Positions 53,154-63,525 of a DNA stretch of 64,000 nt are shown piece after piece (position 1 is the stretch's first letter; each line of letters opens with the position of its first letter). This DNA is from Cryobacterium psychrophilum. GTDB taxonomy: Bacteria; Actinomycetota; Actinomycetes; Actinomycetales; Microbacteriaceae. The notes beneath the pieces are model-generated. The model had not been told where the DNA came from. It was given only the letters and a program-made list of their open reading frames with translations, and searched no databases. The stretch lies in contig NZ_SODI01000002.1 in NCBI RefSeq assembly GCF_004365915.1, positions 1-64,000 of the forward strand, written 5' to 3'. Made by a program: the position numbers and the translations under genes.

Positions 53154-54793
53154 TGCCCAACATTCGGCGGGGCGATCAGATGGGCGGACTGATGGTCTAC
53201 CTAGCTGGTGGAGGCCGGTCGAACGAGCATGAGGAGCAGCACCTGGTCGCGGGGGACGCGGCGATCATGGCGCAGCACGGCTACAGCGTGTTGGACCGCA
53301 ATACGGCGTTAGCGATCGCGAAGAGCTTGGATGGGCCGCGCCGGGCGTTCGGCACGGAGATCACTCGGATGGCACGGGAGACGGACCCGGCCACGGGGAC
53401 GGTGACGACGAAACGTGTCGGGGCTGACGTGTGGCATTGCTCGTTGTCGTTGAGGGCCGAAGAGGGCGCACTGTCGGATGAGAAGTGGGGCGTCATCGCG
53501 CAGGATTTCGTTGATCGGATGGGTTTCACTGAGGCGTCTGGGAAGGCGGCGTGCCGGTGGGTTGCTGTGCGGCACGGTGTGTCGTTGAATGGGAATGATC
53601 ACGTACACCTCGCCGTGTCGTTGGTCCGCGAGGACGGTACGAAAGCCAGCACGCATAACGACTTCACACGGGCCCAGGAAGCATGCCGTGATCTGGAACG
53701 CGATCATGGTCTGGAGCAGCTGGAGAGCCGCGGCCTCGGTTTGGGGGAGCGTGGTGTGAAGCCTGCTGAGCGGGAGCGTGCCGCACGTATGGGAGCGTCG
53801 GAGATCGACTCACACAAGCTCGAGCGCACTGTTCGAGCTGCAGCAACGGCATCCGTCGACGAGGGGGAATTCGTGCGCAGGCTGCGCCGTGGCGGAGCAC
53901 TGATCCGCCCCCGATACGCGGCCGGCCGGGACGACGTCGTCGCAGGCTACTCGGTAGCCCTTCGCCCCGCAGGCGGGACTCAACCGATCTGGTTCGGGGG
54001 TGGTCGTCTGGCCCGGGACCTTACGTTGCCGAGGCTTCGTGAGGGCTGGCCGGATAGCCCGCAGGCGGCGCAGGGCGCCGTGGAGGAGTGGCGTGCGACG
54101 GCGAAGAACCCGTGGCAGTACCGACCCGTTGCGCCGGGCCGAGAAGAGAGCACGCCGGCACCGGAAATGTGGAAGCAGTACAGCGACGAAATCGGCCAGC
54201 TCCGCAAGCAGCTGCGCGAGGTGCCCGTGACCGACCGTGCCACCTGGGCGCATGTCGCCCGCGAGACAGCTGGCGCGTTCGCGGCATGGTCGCAGCGGGT
54301 GGAGGCGACGCCGGGGCCGTTGGCTCAGACGTCTCGCGACTTGGCACGGTCGGCACACCTGCGGGCGCACGAGTCCAAGCCGAAGCCTGTTCAACTGGGG
54401 TCGGCGTCGAACGCCGCCATGATCCTCATGCAAGCCGCCAGCGGAGGTACAGGGACCATGGCGGAAGCGATCATGCTCCGCCAGTTGGGCCGTGTATCCG
54501 TCGCCATCCTCGACATGCACAGCGCGGTCGGAGACGCCCGCCGCGCCGAACAGATCACGGCAACGCTGCGCACCCAATTCGCAGCGGTCACCGATCGCCT
54601 CCCGGCCATACCCAGCAAGAGTACACAATCGGACTCCCGCACACAGTCGGTCGTGGTACCCGACGTGATGCGACGTGCGACCGAGGGTCTTGCCACGCCC
54701 GGGACCGGTTCACCGGTTCCGACCACGTTGAATCCCACCAGACGTAAGACACCAGCCACGCCGCACGAGCGTGACGGACACGGAAGAGAATAG
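53150..54793 (+). CDS. Relaxase (MOBP-like)
   Basis: Relaxase of 547 residues that nicks oriT and pilots the strand. The N-terminal domain shows an early MVYLAGGGRSNEHEEQHLV, GNDHVHLAVSLVREDGTKASTHNDFTRAQEACR (split by structure; the HxH metal motif) and a Tyr-bearing N-terminal helix. The C-terminal half is a helical accessory region. A four-base overlap with mobC shows coupling. No coupling protein or type IV secretion genes are present, so the unit is mobilisable rather than self-transmissible within this window. Confidence 0.85.
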   Translation: MMPNIRRGDQMGGLMVYLAGGGRSNEHEEQHLVAGDAAIMAQHGYSVLDRNTALAIAKSLDGPRRAFGTEITRMARETDPATGTVTTKRVGADVWHCSLSLRAEEGALSDEKWGVIAQDFVDRMGFTEASGKAACRWVAVRHGVSLNGNDHVHLAVSLVREDGTKASTHNDFTRAQEACRDLERDHGLEQLESRGLGLGERGVKPAERERAARMGASEIDSHKLERTVRAAATASVDEGEFVRRLRRGGALIRPRYAAGRDDVVAGYSVALRPAGGTQPIWFGGGRLARDLTLPRLREGWPDSPQAAQGAVEEWRATAKNPWQYRPVAPGREESTPAPEMWKQYSDEIGQLRKQLREVPVTDRATWAHVARETAGAFAAWSQRVEATPGPLAQTSRDLARSAHLRAHESKPKPVQLGSASNAAMILMQAASGGTGTMAEAIMLRQLGRVSVAILDMHSAVGDARRAEQITATLRTQFAAVTDRLPAIPSKSTQSDSRTQSVVVPDVMRRATEGLATPGTGSPVPTTLNPTRRKTPATPHERDGHGRE

Positions 54794-54805
54794 GGGCGAC
54801 AGATC

Positions 54806-55651
54806 ATGGCTGAAGACACCGACGGTGTCGGCGAGACGTTCGACGATTCGCTACGCATCGCACTGACCATCGCAGCGCAGTTCGGCGAACGCATTGCCCG
54901 ATTGCGCGAACAACTGGCCCGCCAGCGTGAAGCCGGCGCCGTTCAGGAAACGCGCGAGCTCCAAGCACGCTTCGACGCCGAACGCGGAGCAGCCCGCGCC
55001 AGCCTCGCGCCTATCCAGCAGGCGGAGTGGTGGGATCAGGCCAGTCCCGACGACATAGCTGGCATGCACGAAACGGCGACGGCGTGGCGCGACTTCGACG
55101 ACGTTGCCCAGGGCGCCGGCGACACGATCAAGCGCGAGGTCCAGGACCGGTATGGGATCGACGTTGACGCACCCGGAGCGGATCCCGCTGCGGTTGCTGC
55201 GGCACTCCGTGACGCCGAGCGCGACCGTGCTGACGCTGCGGCCGAGCGGCAGCGCGCGGGCGAGGACCTCACGATTAGCCAACTCGTGTTTGCCAACGCC
55301 GACCGCCTCGACCGGGACGCTCAGGACGGCGCAGAACGGGAATGGAATATCGCTGACCTGGACGAGTTCAGCAGCCGCGACGGGGACGGCGCGACGGGGA
55401 CCGATCAGGCACGTACCGAGGCCGATTCGGGCGAGCTGGCTTATGACAGTTCCGAGCGGCGCAAACGCTTTGCGGCCAGCCTCGAAGGCACCGCCGATCA
55501 GAAAACGATTAACGCCCGAATTCTCGCAGATGGCGAGAACGCCAAGCACCCCCGTGAGGCCGTCATGGCACAGACGGGTACAGGCGCCAAGTCGCGCCGA
55601 AACAGCCGGAGTACCGTTCAGCAGCGTGACCGAGGCGGGCTGTCCCGCTGA
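54806..55651 (+). CDS. Relaxase-associated accessory protein (281 aa)
   Basis: Acidic, Ala/Arg/Glu-rich protein with an N-terminal coiled coil (FGERIARLREQLARQREAGAVQE) and a disordered C-terminus with basic end. It begins 12 bases after the relaxase stop, in the same operon. Not a named family; likely a transfer helper. Confidence 0.55.
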   Translation: MAEDTDGVGETFDDSLRIALTIAAQFGERIARLREQLARQREAGAVQETRELQARFDAERGAARASLAPIQQAEWWDQASPDDIAGMHETATAWRDFDDVAQGAGDTIKREVQDRYGIDVDAPGADPAAVAAALRDAERDRADAAAERQRAGEDLTISQLVFANADRLDRDAQDGAEREWNIADLDEFSSRDGDGATGTDQARTEADSGELAYDSSERRKRFAASLEGTADQKTINARILADGENAKHPREAVMAQTGTGAKSRRNSRSTVQQRDRGGLSR

Positions 55652-55703
55652 GAAAGCACCGTGTGATGAACACGGCGGGTGGGAATAAGGCTGAACTGCG
55701 TCA

Positions 55704-56969
55704 TTAAGACCAGAGGCGGTCTACGGGCATGACGTGTAAACGGTCGTCAAATGTGTATGACCGTTCTCCCAGGTAGAGGGCGACTCCGGCGATGAACGCG
55801 TCTCCTACCGTGTCGCGTAATTTGCGCATGGGGGCAAAGCTTTCACCGGGGACTCTGCTTCCTGCTTTGATTTCGAACGCGATGATTGCGCCGTCGTCGC
55901 GTTCGATAACAAGGTCGACCTCATCGTGGTCGTGGGTTCGCCAATGGCCGATCCCGGCTATTCCGTCAATCCAGGACGCCTCTCGCTGTATTTCTCCGAC
56001 GACGAAGGTTTCGAGGAGATGCCCGAATTCAGTCAGCGATGTTGCGTCGCGGCGTGCCAGTTTCTCGGGGGTGAGACGTAGCAGTCGCGCTGCGACGCCG
56101 GAGTCGATGATGTGGAGTTTGGGGGTGGCAGCGGTTCGTGCGGTCAAGGTCGAGTGCCATGCGGGAAGCCGCTGCACGAGGAAGACGGCTTCTAGGAGTT
56201 TCGTGTAGCTGTCGGCTGTTCGGTCGTCGAGTGTGATGTCAGTTGCCGCGCGGGCAATGTTGAGTACTTGGGCTGTTTGGCTGGCGAGCCTTCCTAATAG
56301 GCGGGGCAGCATGGCGGATTGTCTGATGTTGGAGAGTTCCCGGGCGTCGCGTTCGAGGGTCAACCGGATGTAGTCGTCGAACCAACGATTTCTTGATGCC
56401 GCGGTTGTTCGTTCGATCGCGATCGGGAACCCGCCCCGGGTAATGCGTTGGATGTAGTCATCGCGGGTCGTCTTCGAGGCGGATGCTTGTATTGCAGTGG
56501 CAGGGGACGAGAAGAGCGTGTCGACAAGGTGGCTTGCGTGTCCTCCGATCTCTGCCTGTGTCAGGGGATAGATGGTCATCCGGTTCAGCCGTCCGGTCAG
56601 CGATTGCGCCGCTTTGGGCAACGCGTCATGTCGGGTTGACCCGGCCAGAAGGAAACGGCCCGGACGTGTGTTCTTGTTGAGCTGGGCTTTGATCGCATCC
56701 AAAACTAAGGGTGCTTTCTGGTATTCGTCCACACACACCGGGGGCGTGCCCGCCATGAATAGCCTCGGGTCCGCCAGGACGGCATCTCGGGTTGCTAAAT
56801 CATCCAGGTCGATGACCTCTGCGTTGTGGGCATCAGCCAAGGATTTCAGCAGGGTGGACTTGCCTACGGAGCGTGGGCCTTCCAACAGAACCACGGGCTC
56901 TTCGGTCATCCGGTCGCGAATTACGCTGATGGCCCGGCGTTCTACGTGATGTGGCGAAGCTGATGTCAT
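55704..56969 (-). CDS. AAA ATPase with DUF4143 domain
   Basis: Protein of 421 residues. Walker A GPRSVGKST near residue 31, Walker B PVCVDEYQKAP, sensor FLLAGSTRHD, then DUF4143 with a PD-(D/E)xK-like end (GHWRTHDHDEVDLVIERDDGAIIAFEIKAG). Family of unknown role, often on islands; a defence or partition role has been proposed for relatives. Confidence 0.82.
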   Translation of the reverse strand: MTSASPHHVERRAISVIRDRMTEEPVVLLEGPRSVGKSTLLKSLADAHNAEVIDLDDLATRDAVLADPRLFMAGTPPVCVDEYQKAPLVLDAIKAQLNKNTRPGRFLLAGSTRHDALPKAAQSLTGRLNRMTIYPLTQAEIGGHASHLVDTLFSSPATAIQASASKTTRDDYIQRITRGGFPIAIERTTAASRNRWFDDYIRLTLERDARELSNIRQSAMLPRLLGRLASQTAQVLNIARAATDITLDDRTADSYTKLLEAVFLVQRLPAWHSTLTARTAATPKLHIIDSGVAARLLRLTPEKLARRDATSLTEFGHLLETFVVGEIQREASWIDGIAGIGHWRTHDHDEVDLVIERDDGAIIAFEIKAGSRVPGESFAPMRKLRDTVGDAFIAGVALYLGERSYTFDDRLHVMPVDRLWS

Positions 56970-57301
56970 CCCGCAATCTTAGTGCGTTCTACGGATTTCG
57001 AGGCACTTGAGCTGCGGATTCCGCACTGGTTGGACTGCGGATTTCGAGGGTGAGGAGTTGCGGCACTCGCTGAGTCCGTGGCTTTGGAGCCAGTAACGAC
57101 TGGCACATGAGGCGGTGACACGACGTTATTTGTCGTGGAGGAAGCGCACTTCGAGTCGGTTCACTCAAGTAAAAGACCAGCCTGTTTCCTGCCGTTTGGT
57201 TTGATAGCGAGCAATTTCCGATGCATTGCCGTTTCAGCTGATCCTGAACGTCAATGTCGACGCGAGGCCCGTGCGAATGATCCGCGAGAAAGGACTGGTG
57301 A
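56970..57301. other. No supportable gene
   Basis: About 330 bases. It holds the AAA/DUF4143 promoter side and three short near-repeats of 'TGCGGATTTCGAGG' type (56991-57052: CTACGGATTTCGAGGC, GAGCTGCGGATTCCG, GGACTGCGGATTTCGAGG), perhaps an operator for that gene. Confidence 0.35.
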
Positions 57302-57916
57302 CTAGGCCCTTTGTGTCAGTCTTGGCAGCGTAGAAGAATCCGCTAATTCCGCTGTCCGAAATCCCCGCGGCAGCCCGGTGTCGGCTTCCGTCTCGCTGAT
57401 CGCTAGGATCGTATCCGATTCCCGTGCCAGCCAGGCCTCGCCGGCGATTCTTCCGACGGATTCCGGTCGCTCGCTCTCCGAGAGCGGCGTGGGCTCCTCC
57501 GCAGCGATACTGTGAAAACTTTGCGCGTGCGACGTCGAGAGATCACGGGCCAGCGGTAGGGCGGCCATGTCGGAGAATCACTGGTGGGAGTGGATGATGT
57601 CGTAGAGGCCGAGGGCAGACATCCGCTGACGAGAGGCGTCGATGAAGTCTTCGTGGTCGCCCTTGGGTACGAGGGCTGCCGGGCCTGCATCGAGAAAACG
57701 CAGGGTGACTCGGGGGTGCAGCTGCACCTTACGTGCGATCGCAGGGGACGAACGCCGGGTGAGAATTTCGACGGTGTGGCCGGCAGCTGCGAGGGCCTCC
57801 GCTTGGTTGCGCACGACAACGTTCATTTCGCGTGCATCGCCCGAGCCTGGTTCAGCGCCCGGGGACGTGTGCAGGGAAACGAGCGAGATGCGGAGGGAAG
57901 TCGATACAGGAGGCAC
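57302..57916 (-). pseudogene. Group 4 glycosyltransferase (MshA-like), truncated with a nonsense codon
   Basis: The first frame reads RISLVSLHTSPGAEPGSGDAREMNVVVRNQAEALAAAG (GT4 N-terminus) to LYDIIHSHQ, then TGA replaces the expected TGG; FSDMAALPLARDLSTSHAQSFHSIAA continues in frame and the sequence soon ends. Normal proteins have about 400 residues. A chromosomal gene cut short, with a premature stop at about 57578. Confidence 0.75.
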
Positions 57917-58033
57917 CCTGAAATCTCAACGCACGCTGGCTCGCGCAAGCCGATGCTGCTCGCCCGAGGCTGCGCCGCTCCCGAGGCCGCCTCTTTGTCA
58001 CTTCGTTCAGCTCTGCTGGGTATCGTGGAACTC

Positions 58034-58537
58034 ATGACGCATGCGCTTCGCTCCCTCGACTCTCTCGATCTTCCCCAGGTGCTCACGCTCAACAACGAGG
58101 CAGTTCCCGCCGTCAATGCTCTTGACGCTGATTCGCTTGCAGCCCTCGTGGCAACTGCTGCTCATTCGGTCGTGGTCACGACGGTGGGGGATGTGCGAAC
58201 CGTGGTTGGTTTCGTGATCGGCTTTGCCCCATTCGCCGAGTACGCCAGCGAAAGCTATCGCTGGTTTGAGGCCCGATCGAGCGACTTCCTCTACGTGGAC
58301 CGCATCGTCGTGGCGCCGAACGTACGAAGCCAGGGCCTCGGCGAAGTGCTCTACGCCTCGGTCTTTCAGGCTGCCCGCGAGGCCCACGTCGCCGAAGTGG
58401 TTTGCGAAGTGAATACCTTTCCGCCCAATCCGCGGTCGCTGGCCTTCCACTCACGTCTCGGTTTCACGACGATCGGCGAGCAGTCCAACAAGGGCGAAAC
58501 GGTCGCCGTCGCGCTGCTCGCGGCATCCGTTTCGTAG
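58034..58537 (+). CDS. GNAT-family N-acetyltransferase
   Basis: Protein of 167 residues; ATG 58034. FLYVDRIVVAPNVRSQGLGEVLYASVF contains the acetyl-CoA pyrophosphate loop RSQGLG, and EVNTFPPNPRSLAFHSRLGFTTIGEQ the C-terminal GNAT strands. Divergent from the glycosyltransferase remnant. Acceptor unknown. Confidence 0.85.
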   Translation: MTHALRSLDSLDLPQVLTLNNEAVPAVNALDADSLAALVATAAHSVVVTTVGDVRTVVGFVIGFAPFAEYASESYRWFEARSSDFLYVDRIVVAPNVRSQGLGEVLYASVFQAAREAHVAEVVCEVNTFPPNPRSLAFHSRLGFTTIGEQSNKGETVAVALLAASVS

Positions 58538-58625
58538 CTCTTTGTGGCCTGGCCGTGCCCGGTTCTAGATTCTGCTCGAGGGACCACATGGGCAATGCTA
58601 GGAACGACTGTAGAGCCCGAGCCGG

Positions 58626-58820
58626 GTGCTCTGGCCGGGACGGGGTCTCACGAAGCTGGATCTGGCCCACTATCTGATGGCGGTGGGGGAGCCATTTGTA
58701 CGAGCAAACGAGGACCGATCTGTGTCGCTGCAGCGGGTTCCCGCCGGGATCGACGGCGAGCAGTACTTCTCGAAGACCCCCGCTACCTTGTTCGCATCCT
58801 CGGATGGTGTGAGTATCTGA
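58626..58820 (+). pseudogene. LigD polymerase (Prim-Pol) domain fragment
   Basis: LTKLDLAHYLMAVGEPFVRANEDRSV then LQRVPAGIDGEQYFSKTPA matches the start of LigD polymerase domains (TKxDLxxYYxAVGxxxLxxxxDRP...RxPxGxxGExFxxKR). About 60 residues remain of several hundred; the rest is lost before the IS fragments. Confidence 0.65.
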
Positions 58821-59049
58821 GGGCGTTGGCCCGTCGGGTCCGGCATGATTCTTGCCTCCAGTCGTTCATGATCCGGGGTGTTGTCACCGGGCCGGATTGG
58901 TATCAGGTGATCGCTAATAGGAAGGTCACGTCCCGCGTGGTGGATGCTCCTATCTGTGTCAAGCAGCCGTGAGGTCTTTTTGTTGCCTAGTGGCGTTGAG
59001 CGTCGGATTGTCGACGTGGTGAGCCATCGTGCGATGGTGTGCCCGTCAA

Positions 59050-59298
59050 GTTCTTGAGACAGTTCGATGTGTTTTTCTTCTATGCCGCAGCCAGCTGGCG
59101 GCGGTCTTGGTAAGCGGCGAGAGCTGCGGCCGGTTGTAGTCCTCCGTTGTTGGCGTGGGGCCGACGCCGGTTGTACCAGGACTCGATGTATTCCATCACC
59201 GCGGTGCGCGCGGCGAGGTGATTGTCGAAGTGCTGCTGGTAGAACATCTCGGTCTTCATATGCGAGAAGAACGACTCGGCGACAGCGTTGATGCTCAC
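59050..59298 (-). mobile_element. IS3-family OrfB C-terminal fragment (second copy)
   Basis: AVAESFFSHMKTEMFYQQHF...WYNRRRPHANNGGLQPA is almost identical to the C-terminal part at 36548-36751, in the opposite orientation. The right-end sequence ACATCGAACTGTCTCAA..CTTGACG is also shared with 36756-36787. The rest of the IS is absent. Confidence 0.85.
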
Positions 59299-59349
59299 AG
59301 GGTGTCAAGCTGCGATTTCGGCGGTTTTCGGGTTGGCGGTGATGAGGTG

Positions 59350-59941
59350 CTAGACCTCTCGGATGACGTAGCGCTTGAGGCAGCGGATGATGTCGCGCTT
59401 GGATTTGCTTTGTGCTGTGCGGCGGGTCACGTAGGCGATCGTGGGCTCGTGGAAGCGCATTCGGCCGATCACGACGCGGTAGATCGTGGCGTTGAGTTGT
59501 CGGTGGCCGCCATGGTCGGTGCGGTGCTTCCCGGAGGTCATGCCCGAGCTGGTTGGGATCGGGCTGATTCCGGCGAGTTTCGCGAACGCTGCCTCGGATT
59601 TGATCCGTTCGGGGTTATCGCCGGCGACGATGAGGATTTCTGCGGCGGTGTCAGCGCCGATGCCGAAGGGTTCGATCAGCTGGGGTGCGGTCTGCGTGAC
59701 GAGGTCCTCGATCATGGTGGCGGGCGAGCATGATTTGGGTCTTCCGGGCGGTCTCTTTGCGCATCAATTCAGGTGCATGCACGAGCATCGCATTGAGGGT
59801 CACCATCGCCGCTGACAAGTACCGCTTGTGATCGATGACGACCTTCGACGAGACACGGAACCGGCGCGCTGCAACGGGCGCCGTCACCAATCTCTTCAGG
59901 CGTGGCTGTGAGACCCAACGCTTAGTGGGGGGCCCAGACAT
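59350..59941 (-). pseudogene. IS110/IS1111-type transposase, C-terminal fragment with frameshift
   Basis: LNAMLVHAPELMRKETARKTQIM (59651-59941 frame) leads by a frame change near 59715 into IGADTAAEILIVAGDNPERIKSEAAFAKLAGISPIP and RRTAQSKSKRDIIRCLKRYVIREV, the Transposase_20 region. No N-terminal DEDD half. Cut by the IS3 fragment. Confidence 0.75.
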
Positions 59942-59956
59942 AGAGCAATCGGCAAA

Positions 59957-61987
59957 CTAGCTGACGCCCGTGGGCTCGGCCGAGCGTGGACCGACGCCGA
60001 CCGCGATGGCCTGGAGTACCTCGGCAGGGGTCATGGCAGCCTGGATGGCGGCGCGGAATGCGGGCTTCATCAGGCAGCGGGACAACTGCGCGAGCACGGT
60101 GAGGTGCTCAGTGCCGGCCGCGGCGTCGGGAACGGCGATCATGAAGATCAGGGTGGCCTTGGTGCCATCTGGCGAGTTCCAGTCGATGCCGCCCCGACTG
60201 CGGGCGAAAGCGATCACCGGGGAGCTGACGCCGTCGGACTTCGCGTGCGGAATGGCGATCCCGTCACCGATGCCTGTCGTGGCAGTCTGCTCGCGGTCGA
60301 AGGCGGCCTGGGCGACCGCCGTTTGGTCCGTGACCCGGCCAGTGGCGCTCATCAGCCCGGTGAGGGTGCGGATCATCCCGTCGCGGTCGGTTTCATCGAC
60401 ATCGAGCACGATCGTACGTTCGTCAATGTAGTCGAGCACGGTCTTTTTCTCAGGCGCGGCGGGTGCGTCTGTAGGGGCGGGAAGAACGGCGTCCGCGCTC
60501 GCTGTGGTGGTGTGGCGTGCGGTGCGGCGCGCGGAAATACTGAGTAGTAACAGCGAGACGAGGGCTGTCACGAGGGCGCCGGCGATGAGGGCTGCGAAGT
60601 ACATCGGCACTCCGGAGACGGCGCCGAAGACGGCGACGATGGGTCCGCCGTGCGGTACGGAGTCCGTCACGCCGGACAGAGCCGCGATGCCGCCGGCAAT
60701 GGCGCCGCCGATCATGTTCGCGGGGATGACCTGGAGCGGCTTGGCCGCGGCGAGCGGGATCGCGCCTTCGGTGATGCCGAAGAAGCCAATGAAGAGCGCG
60801 GCGATTCCGGCCTCACGTTCGGGCTTGGAGAAGTATCGGCCGCGGATGAGCGTGGCCAGGCCCATGCCGAGCGGCGGCACCGCGATCGCGGCGGCGACCA
60901 TGCCCATCGGGGCCGGGTTGCCGGATGCGATCAGCGCGGCACCGAACAGGAACGCCGTCTTGTTGACGGGGCCGCCCATGTCGAAGGCGATCATGGCGCC
61001 GAGGATGAGGCCGAGGACGATGACGCTGCCGCCCTGGAGTCCGGTGAGGAAGGTGCTCATCGTCGAGAACACCCAGCTGATCGGCTGGCCGAGGGCGAGC
61101 ACGAAGGCGCCACCGACGATGACCGTGGTGAGCACGGGGATCACGAGGATCGGCATGATCGGTTTGATGAAGCGGTGCACCGGGATCTTCTTGATCCCGA
61201 GGGCGACGAAGCCAACGAGGAAGCCGGTGACGATGCCGCCGATGAAGCCGGCGCCCGACTCGGAGTTGTAGAACGATCCGGTCGTGGCGATCCAGCCGCA
61301 GATCATGCCGGGGGCGAGGCCCGGCCGGTCGGCGATCGCGAAGGCAATGTAGCCCGAGAGGATGGGCACCATCAGGGTGAACCCGAGGGCGCCGATCTTA
61401 TTGATCGTGAGCCAGAAGCTGCCCTCGGGAATGACGAGGCCCTGTGGAGTTGCCGCACCGCCGAGCGAAAGGGAGATCGCGATGAGCAGCCCGCCGACCA
61501 CTACAAACGGGATCATGTACGACACGCCGTTCATCAGCGCCTGGTAGAGCAGGCCACCGAAGTCGGATGCGCCGGTCGTCGACCCGGCGCCCGCGGCGGG
61601 CGCGGAACCGGCGTTGTCCGGTGCTCGGGGCGTCGCGGCAAGGGCGTCGGCGATGAGCTCCTGCGGGCGGTGGATACCATCGGCGACCCGCGCCGAAACA
61701 AGGCGTTTGCCCGCGAAGCGGGACAGGTCGACCTGGGTGTCGGCGGCGATGACGATCGCATCCGCCCGGTCGATCTCGTCCTGGCTGAAGGTGCCCTCGA
61801 TGCCGACCGAGCCGTGGGTCTCGACCCTCAGCCTGTAGCCGAGGATCGCGGCCGCGCTCTCCAGCTTCTCCGCCGCCATGTACGTATGGGCAATCCCGGT
61901 GGGACAGGCCGTGATGGCGAGGATTAATGTGCTGTGGGACGACGGTTGGCCGGACGCCTGCGTGGGATCAGCGTGGTTTGTGGGCAT
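59957..61987 (-). CDS. Fructose-type PTS enzyme II (IIB-IIC-IIA fusion)
   Basis: Membrane sugar transporter-phosphotransferase of 676 residues. IIB: ITACPTGIAHTYMAAEKLE with the phospho-Cys in the first 110 residues. IIC: about eight helices, including AFDMGGPVNKTAFLFG and FGITEGAIPLAA. IIA: the C-terminal 150 residues with IPHAKSDGVSSPVIAFAR (phospho-His). It imports fructose or a relative as the 1-phosphate. No HPr, enzyme I or fruK is nearby in the window. Confidence 0.92.
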   Translation of the reverse strand: MPTNHADPTQASGQPSSHSTLILAITACPTGIAHTYMAAEKLESAAAILGYRLRVETHGSVGIEGTFSQDEIDRADAIVIAADTQVDLSRFAGKRLVSARVADGIHRPQELIADALAATPRAPDNAGSAPAAGAGSTTGASDFGGLLYQALMNGVSYMIPFVVVGGLLIAISLSLGGAATPQGLVIPEGSFWLTINKIGALGFTLMVPILSGYIAFAIADRPGLAPGMICGWIATTGSFYNSESGAGFIGGIVTGFLVGFVALGIKKIPVHRFIKPIMPILVIPVLTTVIVGGAFVLALGQPISWVFSTMSTFLTGLQGGSVIVLGLILGAMIAFDMGGPVNKTAFLFGAALIASGNPAPMGMVAAAIAVPPLGMGLATLIRGRYFSKPEREAGIAALFIGFFGITEGAIPLAAAKPLQVIPANMIGGAIAGGIAALSGVTDSVPHGGPIVAVFGAVSGVPMYFAALIAGALVTALVSLLLLSISARRTARHTTTASADAVLPAPTDAPAAPEKKTVLDYIDERTIVLDVDETDRDGMIRTLTGLMSATGRVTDQTAVAQAAFDREQTATTGIGDGIAIPHAKSDGVSSPVIAFARSRGGIDWNSPDGTKATLIFMIAVPDAAAGTEHLTVLAQLSRCLMKPAFRAAIQAAMTPAEVLQAIAVGVGPRSAEPTGVS

Positions 61988-62414
61988 GATGTGGTCCTTC
62001 CTGAATGACTGACCGGAATCGAGCGTGTACCGGAGGCGGAGCAGATGAGCCCAAGAGCCGATGAATTTAGGTTACTCCCCGAATGAACGGGGCCACGAGG
62101 CTGCTTGGCGGCCGAAGGAAGGACTGCGTACACCCGTGGCTCCTGCGGGAAACGTGAACCCGTTCGTTCTGACATATCCCGTAAGACTCGTCCGATTAAA
62201 ATCCCGGTCTGCTGCCCCAACTGCAACATATATCCGGCCTTGCGGCGGTTTCAACGAGAGGGGAGAGCAATCGTGCATCTGTTGCAATAGATGCATTACG
62301 TATTGACATAATAGTTATTATCGGTCATTTGGGGTGGGATTGCGAGTGTGATCAAAATGCTTTTACGACAGTGATCTACTTGCCTTTTCCGTGTAGGTGG
62401 TGTGGGATGAGTGT
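61988..62414. other. Intergenic region between PTS and RES-Xre module
   Basis: Contains TTGACA (62303-62308) overlapping the palindrome ATAATAGTTATTAT (62308-62321), a likely promoter-operator of the second antitoxin. The PTS promoter lies near 61988-62100; a possible FruR site could not be identified. No gene supported. Confidence 0.45.
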
Positions 62415-62804
62415 ATGAGTACTACAACGGCACGTCCGGGACGTCGGGGCTACGAAGATTCCCTTCGGCTTTCGACGGCTGAAATCGTTGGAGGGCTGCG
62501 GGAGACATTGGGCGCGAAGCTCGTGGCGTATTTGGGAGGCGTTCGTGAGACCCGCGCCGTGCGAGAGTGGGCGGAAGGAACAAGGACGCCGTCGAGCGAC
62601 GTTGTGCTCCGGTTGCGTACGTCGTTCTATGTCATGGCGATGCTGAGGGACCGCGAATCGGCGTCGACCGTCGCAAGTTGGTTCCAGGGAATGAACCCGG
62701 AACTGAACGACGTCTCGCCAGCGCGAGTCCTGCGGGAGCAAGAGCTCGAGACTGCGGGCCCCGCTGTGCTCGCGGCGGCTCGTTCCTTCGTGGCGTTCGG
62801 CTGA
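62415..62804 (+). CDS. Xre/MbcA/ParS-type antitoxin (copy 2)
   Basis: Antitoxin of 129 residues (MSTTTARPGRRGYEDSLRL), closely similar over its length to the product at 26540. HTH LSTAEIVGGLRETLGAKLVAYLG and toxin-blocking tail (VASWFQGMNPELNDVSPARVL). Upstream palindrome at 62308 may be its operator. Confidence 0.85.
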   Translation: MSTTTARPGRRGYEDSLRLSTAEIVGGLRETLGAKLVAYLGGVRETRAVREWAEGTRTPSSDVVLRLRTSFYVMAMLRDRESASTVASWFQGMNPELNDVSPARVLREQELETAGPAVLAAARSFVAFG

Positions 62805-62810
62805 GCGGGC

Positions 62811-63525
62811 GTGAGTGACACAGACCTGGCCATTGTCACTGTCGACCAACAGCTGTGGCGGGTCGGATTCCGTCCCGAACCGTGGGCGTGCAGCGACTGG
62901 AAGTACGCCGCCGAAGGCGGGCGTTTCAACGGTCGCTGGGATGACGTTCATGGGCAGTTTCGGACGGTCTATGCCGGCGATTCACTTCTCGCGTGCCTGA
63001 TCGAAGTTCTCGCGAAGTACCGGGTAGACGCCCCTCTCGCCGATGCTTTGGATCAAATCTTTGAGGATCCGGCGGACACAGAAGAATATCCCGCCCGGCC
63101 ACCGGCTTTCGTGAGCTATCGCTGGCTCGAGGACCGGTGTGCATCCAGCGCCCGTGTGCATGGATCTTTCTGTATGGTGACAGCCACTGGAACCATCTCG
63201 GCGTTACGGCCACGATTCGCCTTGCTGGCTCACGAGTTGGGCGCGACTGACTTTGACGCGGCCGCGCTGAAGGATTCAGGCCCACGCGACCTCACTCGCT
63301 CGGTCGCCAGCTGGCTCTACCAGCTGACTGATCCCACTGTTGATGGCATCCAATTCAGATCCCGCCACGGCGATGACCTTCCCCTGTGGGCGATCTTTGA
63401 GCGGCCGTCGGCTGATGCTGATGTGTCTCCTCATTCTTGCAGGCATCGTCTCGGTGGTACTCACTCCAGAAACCGCCGAGCTAGTCGAGGCGTTCGCCAT
63501 CCTCGGACTGGCCTGGTCCGACTGA
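62811..63525 (+). pseudogene. RES-domain toxin (copy 2), C-terminal frameshift
   Basis: GTG 62811. WRVGF, GRFNGRWDD, TVYAG and ACLIE are intact as in copy 1. Near 63432 one extra base (C in CTCCTCATT) shifts the frame: the original C-terminus (VLTPETAELVEAFAILGLAWSD) continues in another frame to 63525, while the shifted frame runs on to 63575. The catalytic core precedes the shift, so partial activity cannot be excluded, but a tail of about 30 residues is replaced. Confidence 0.8.
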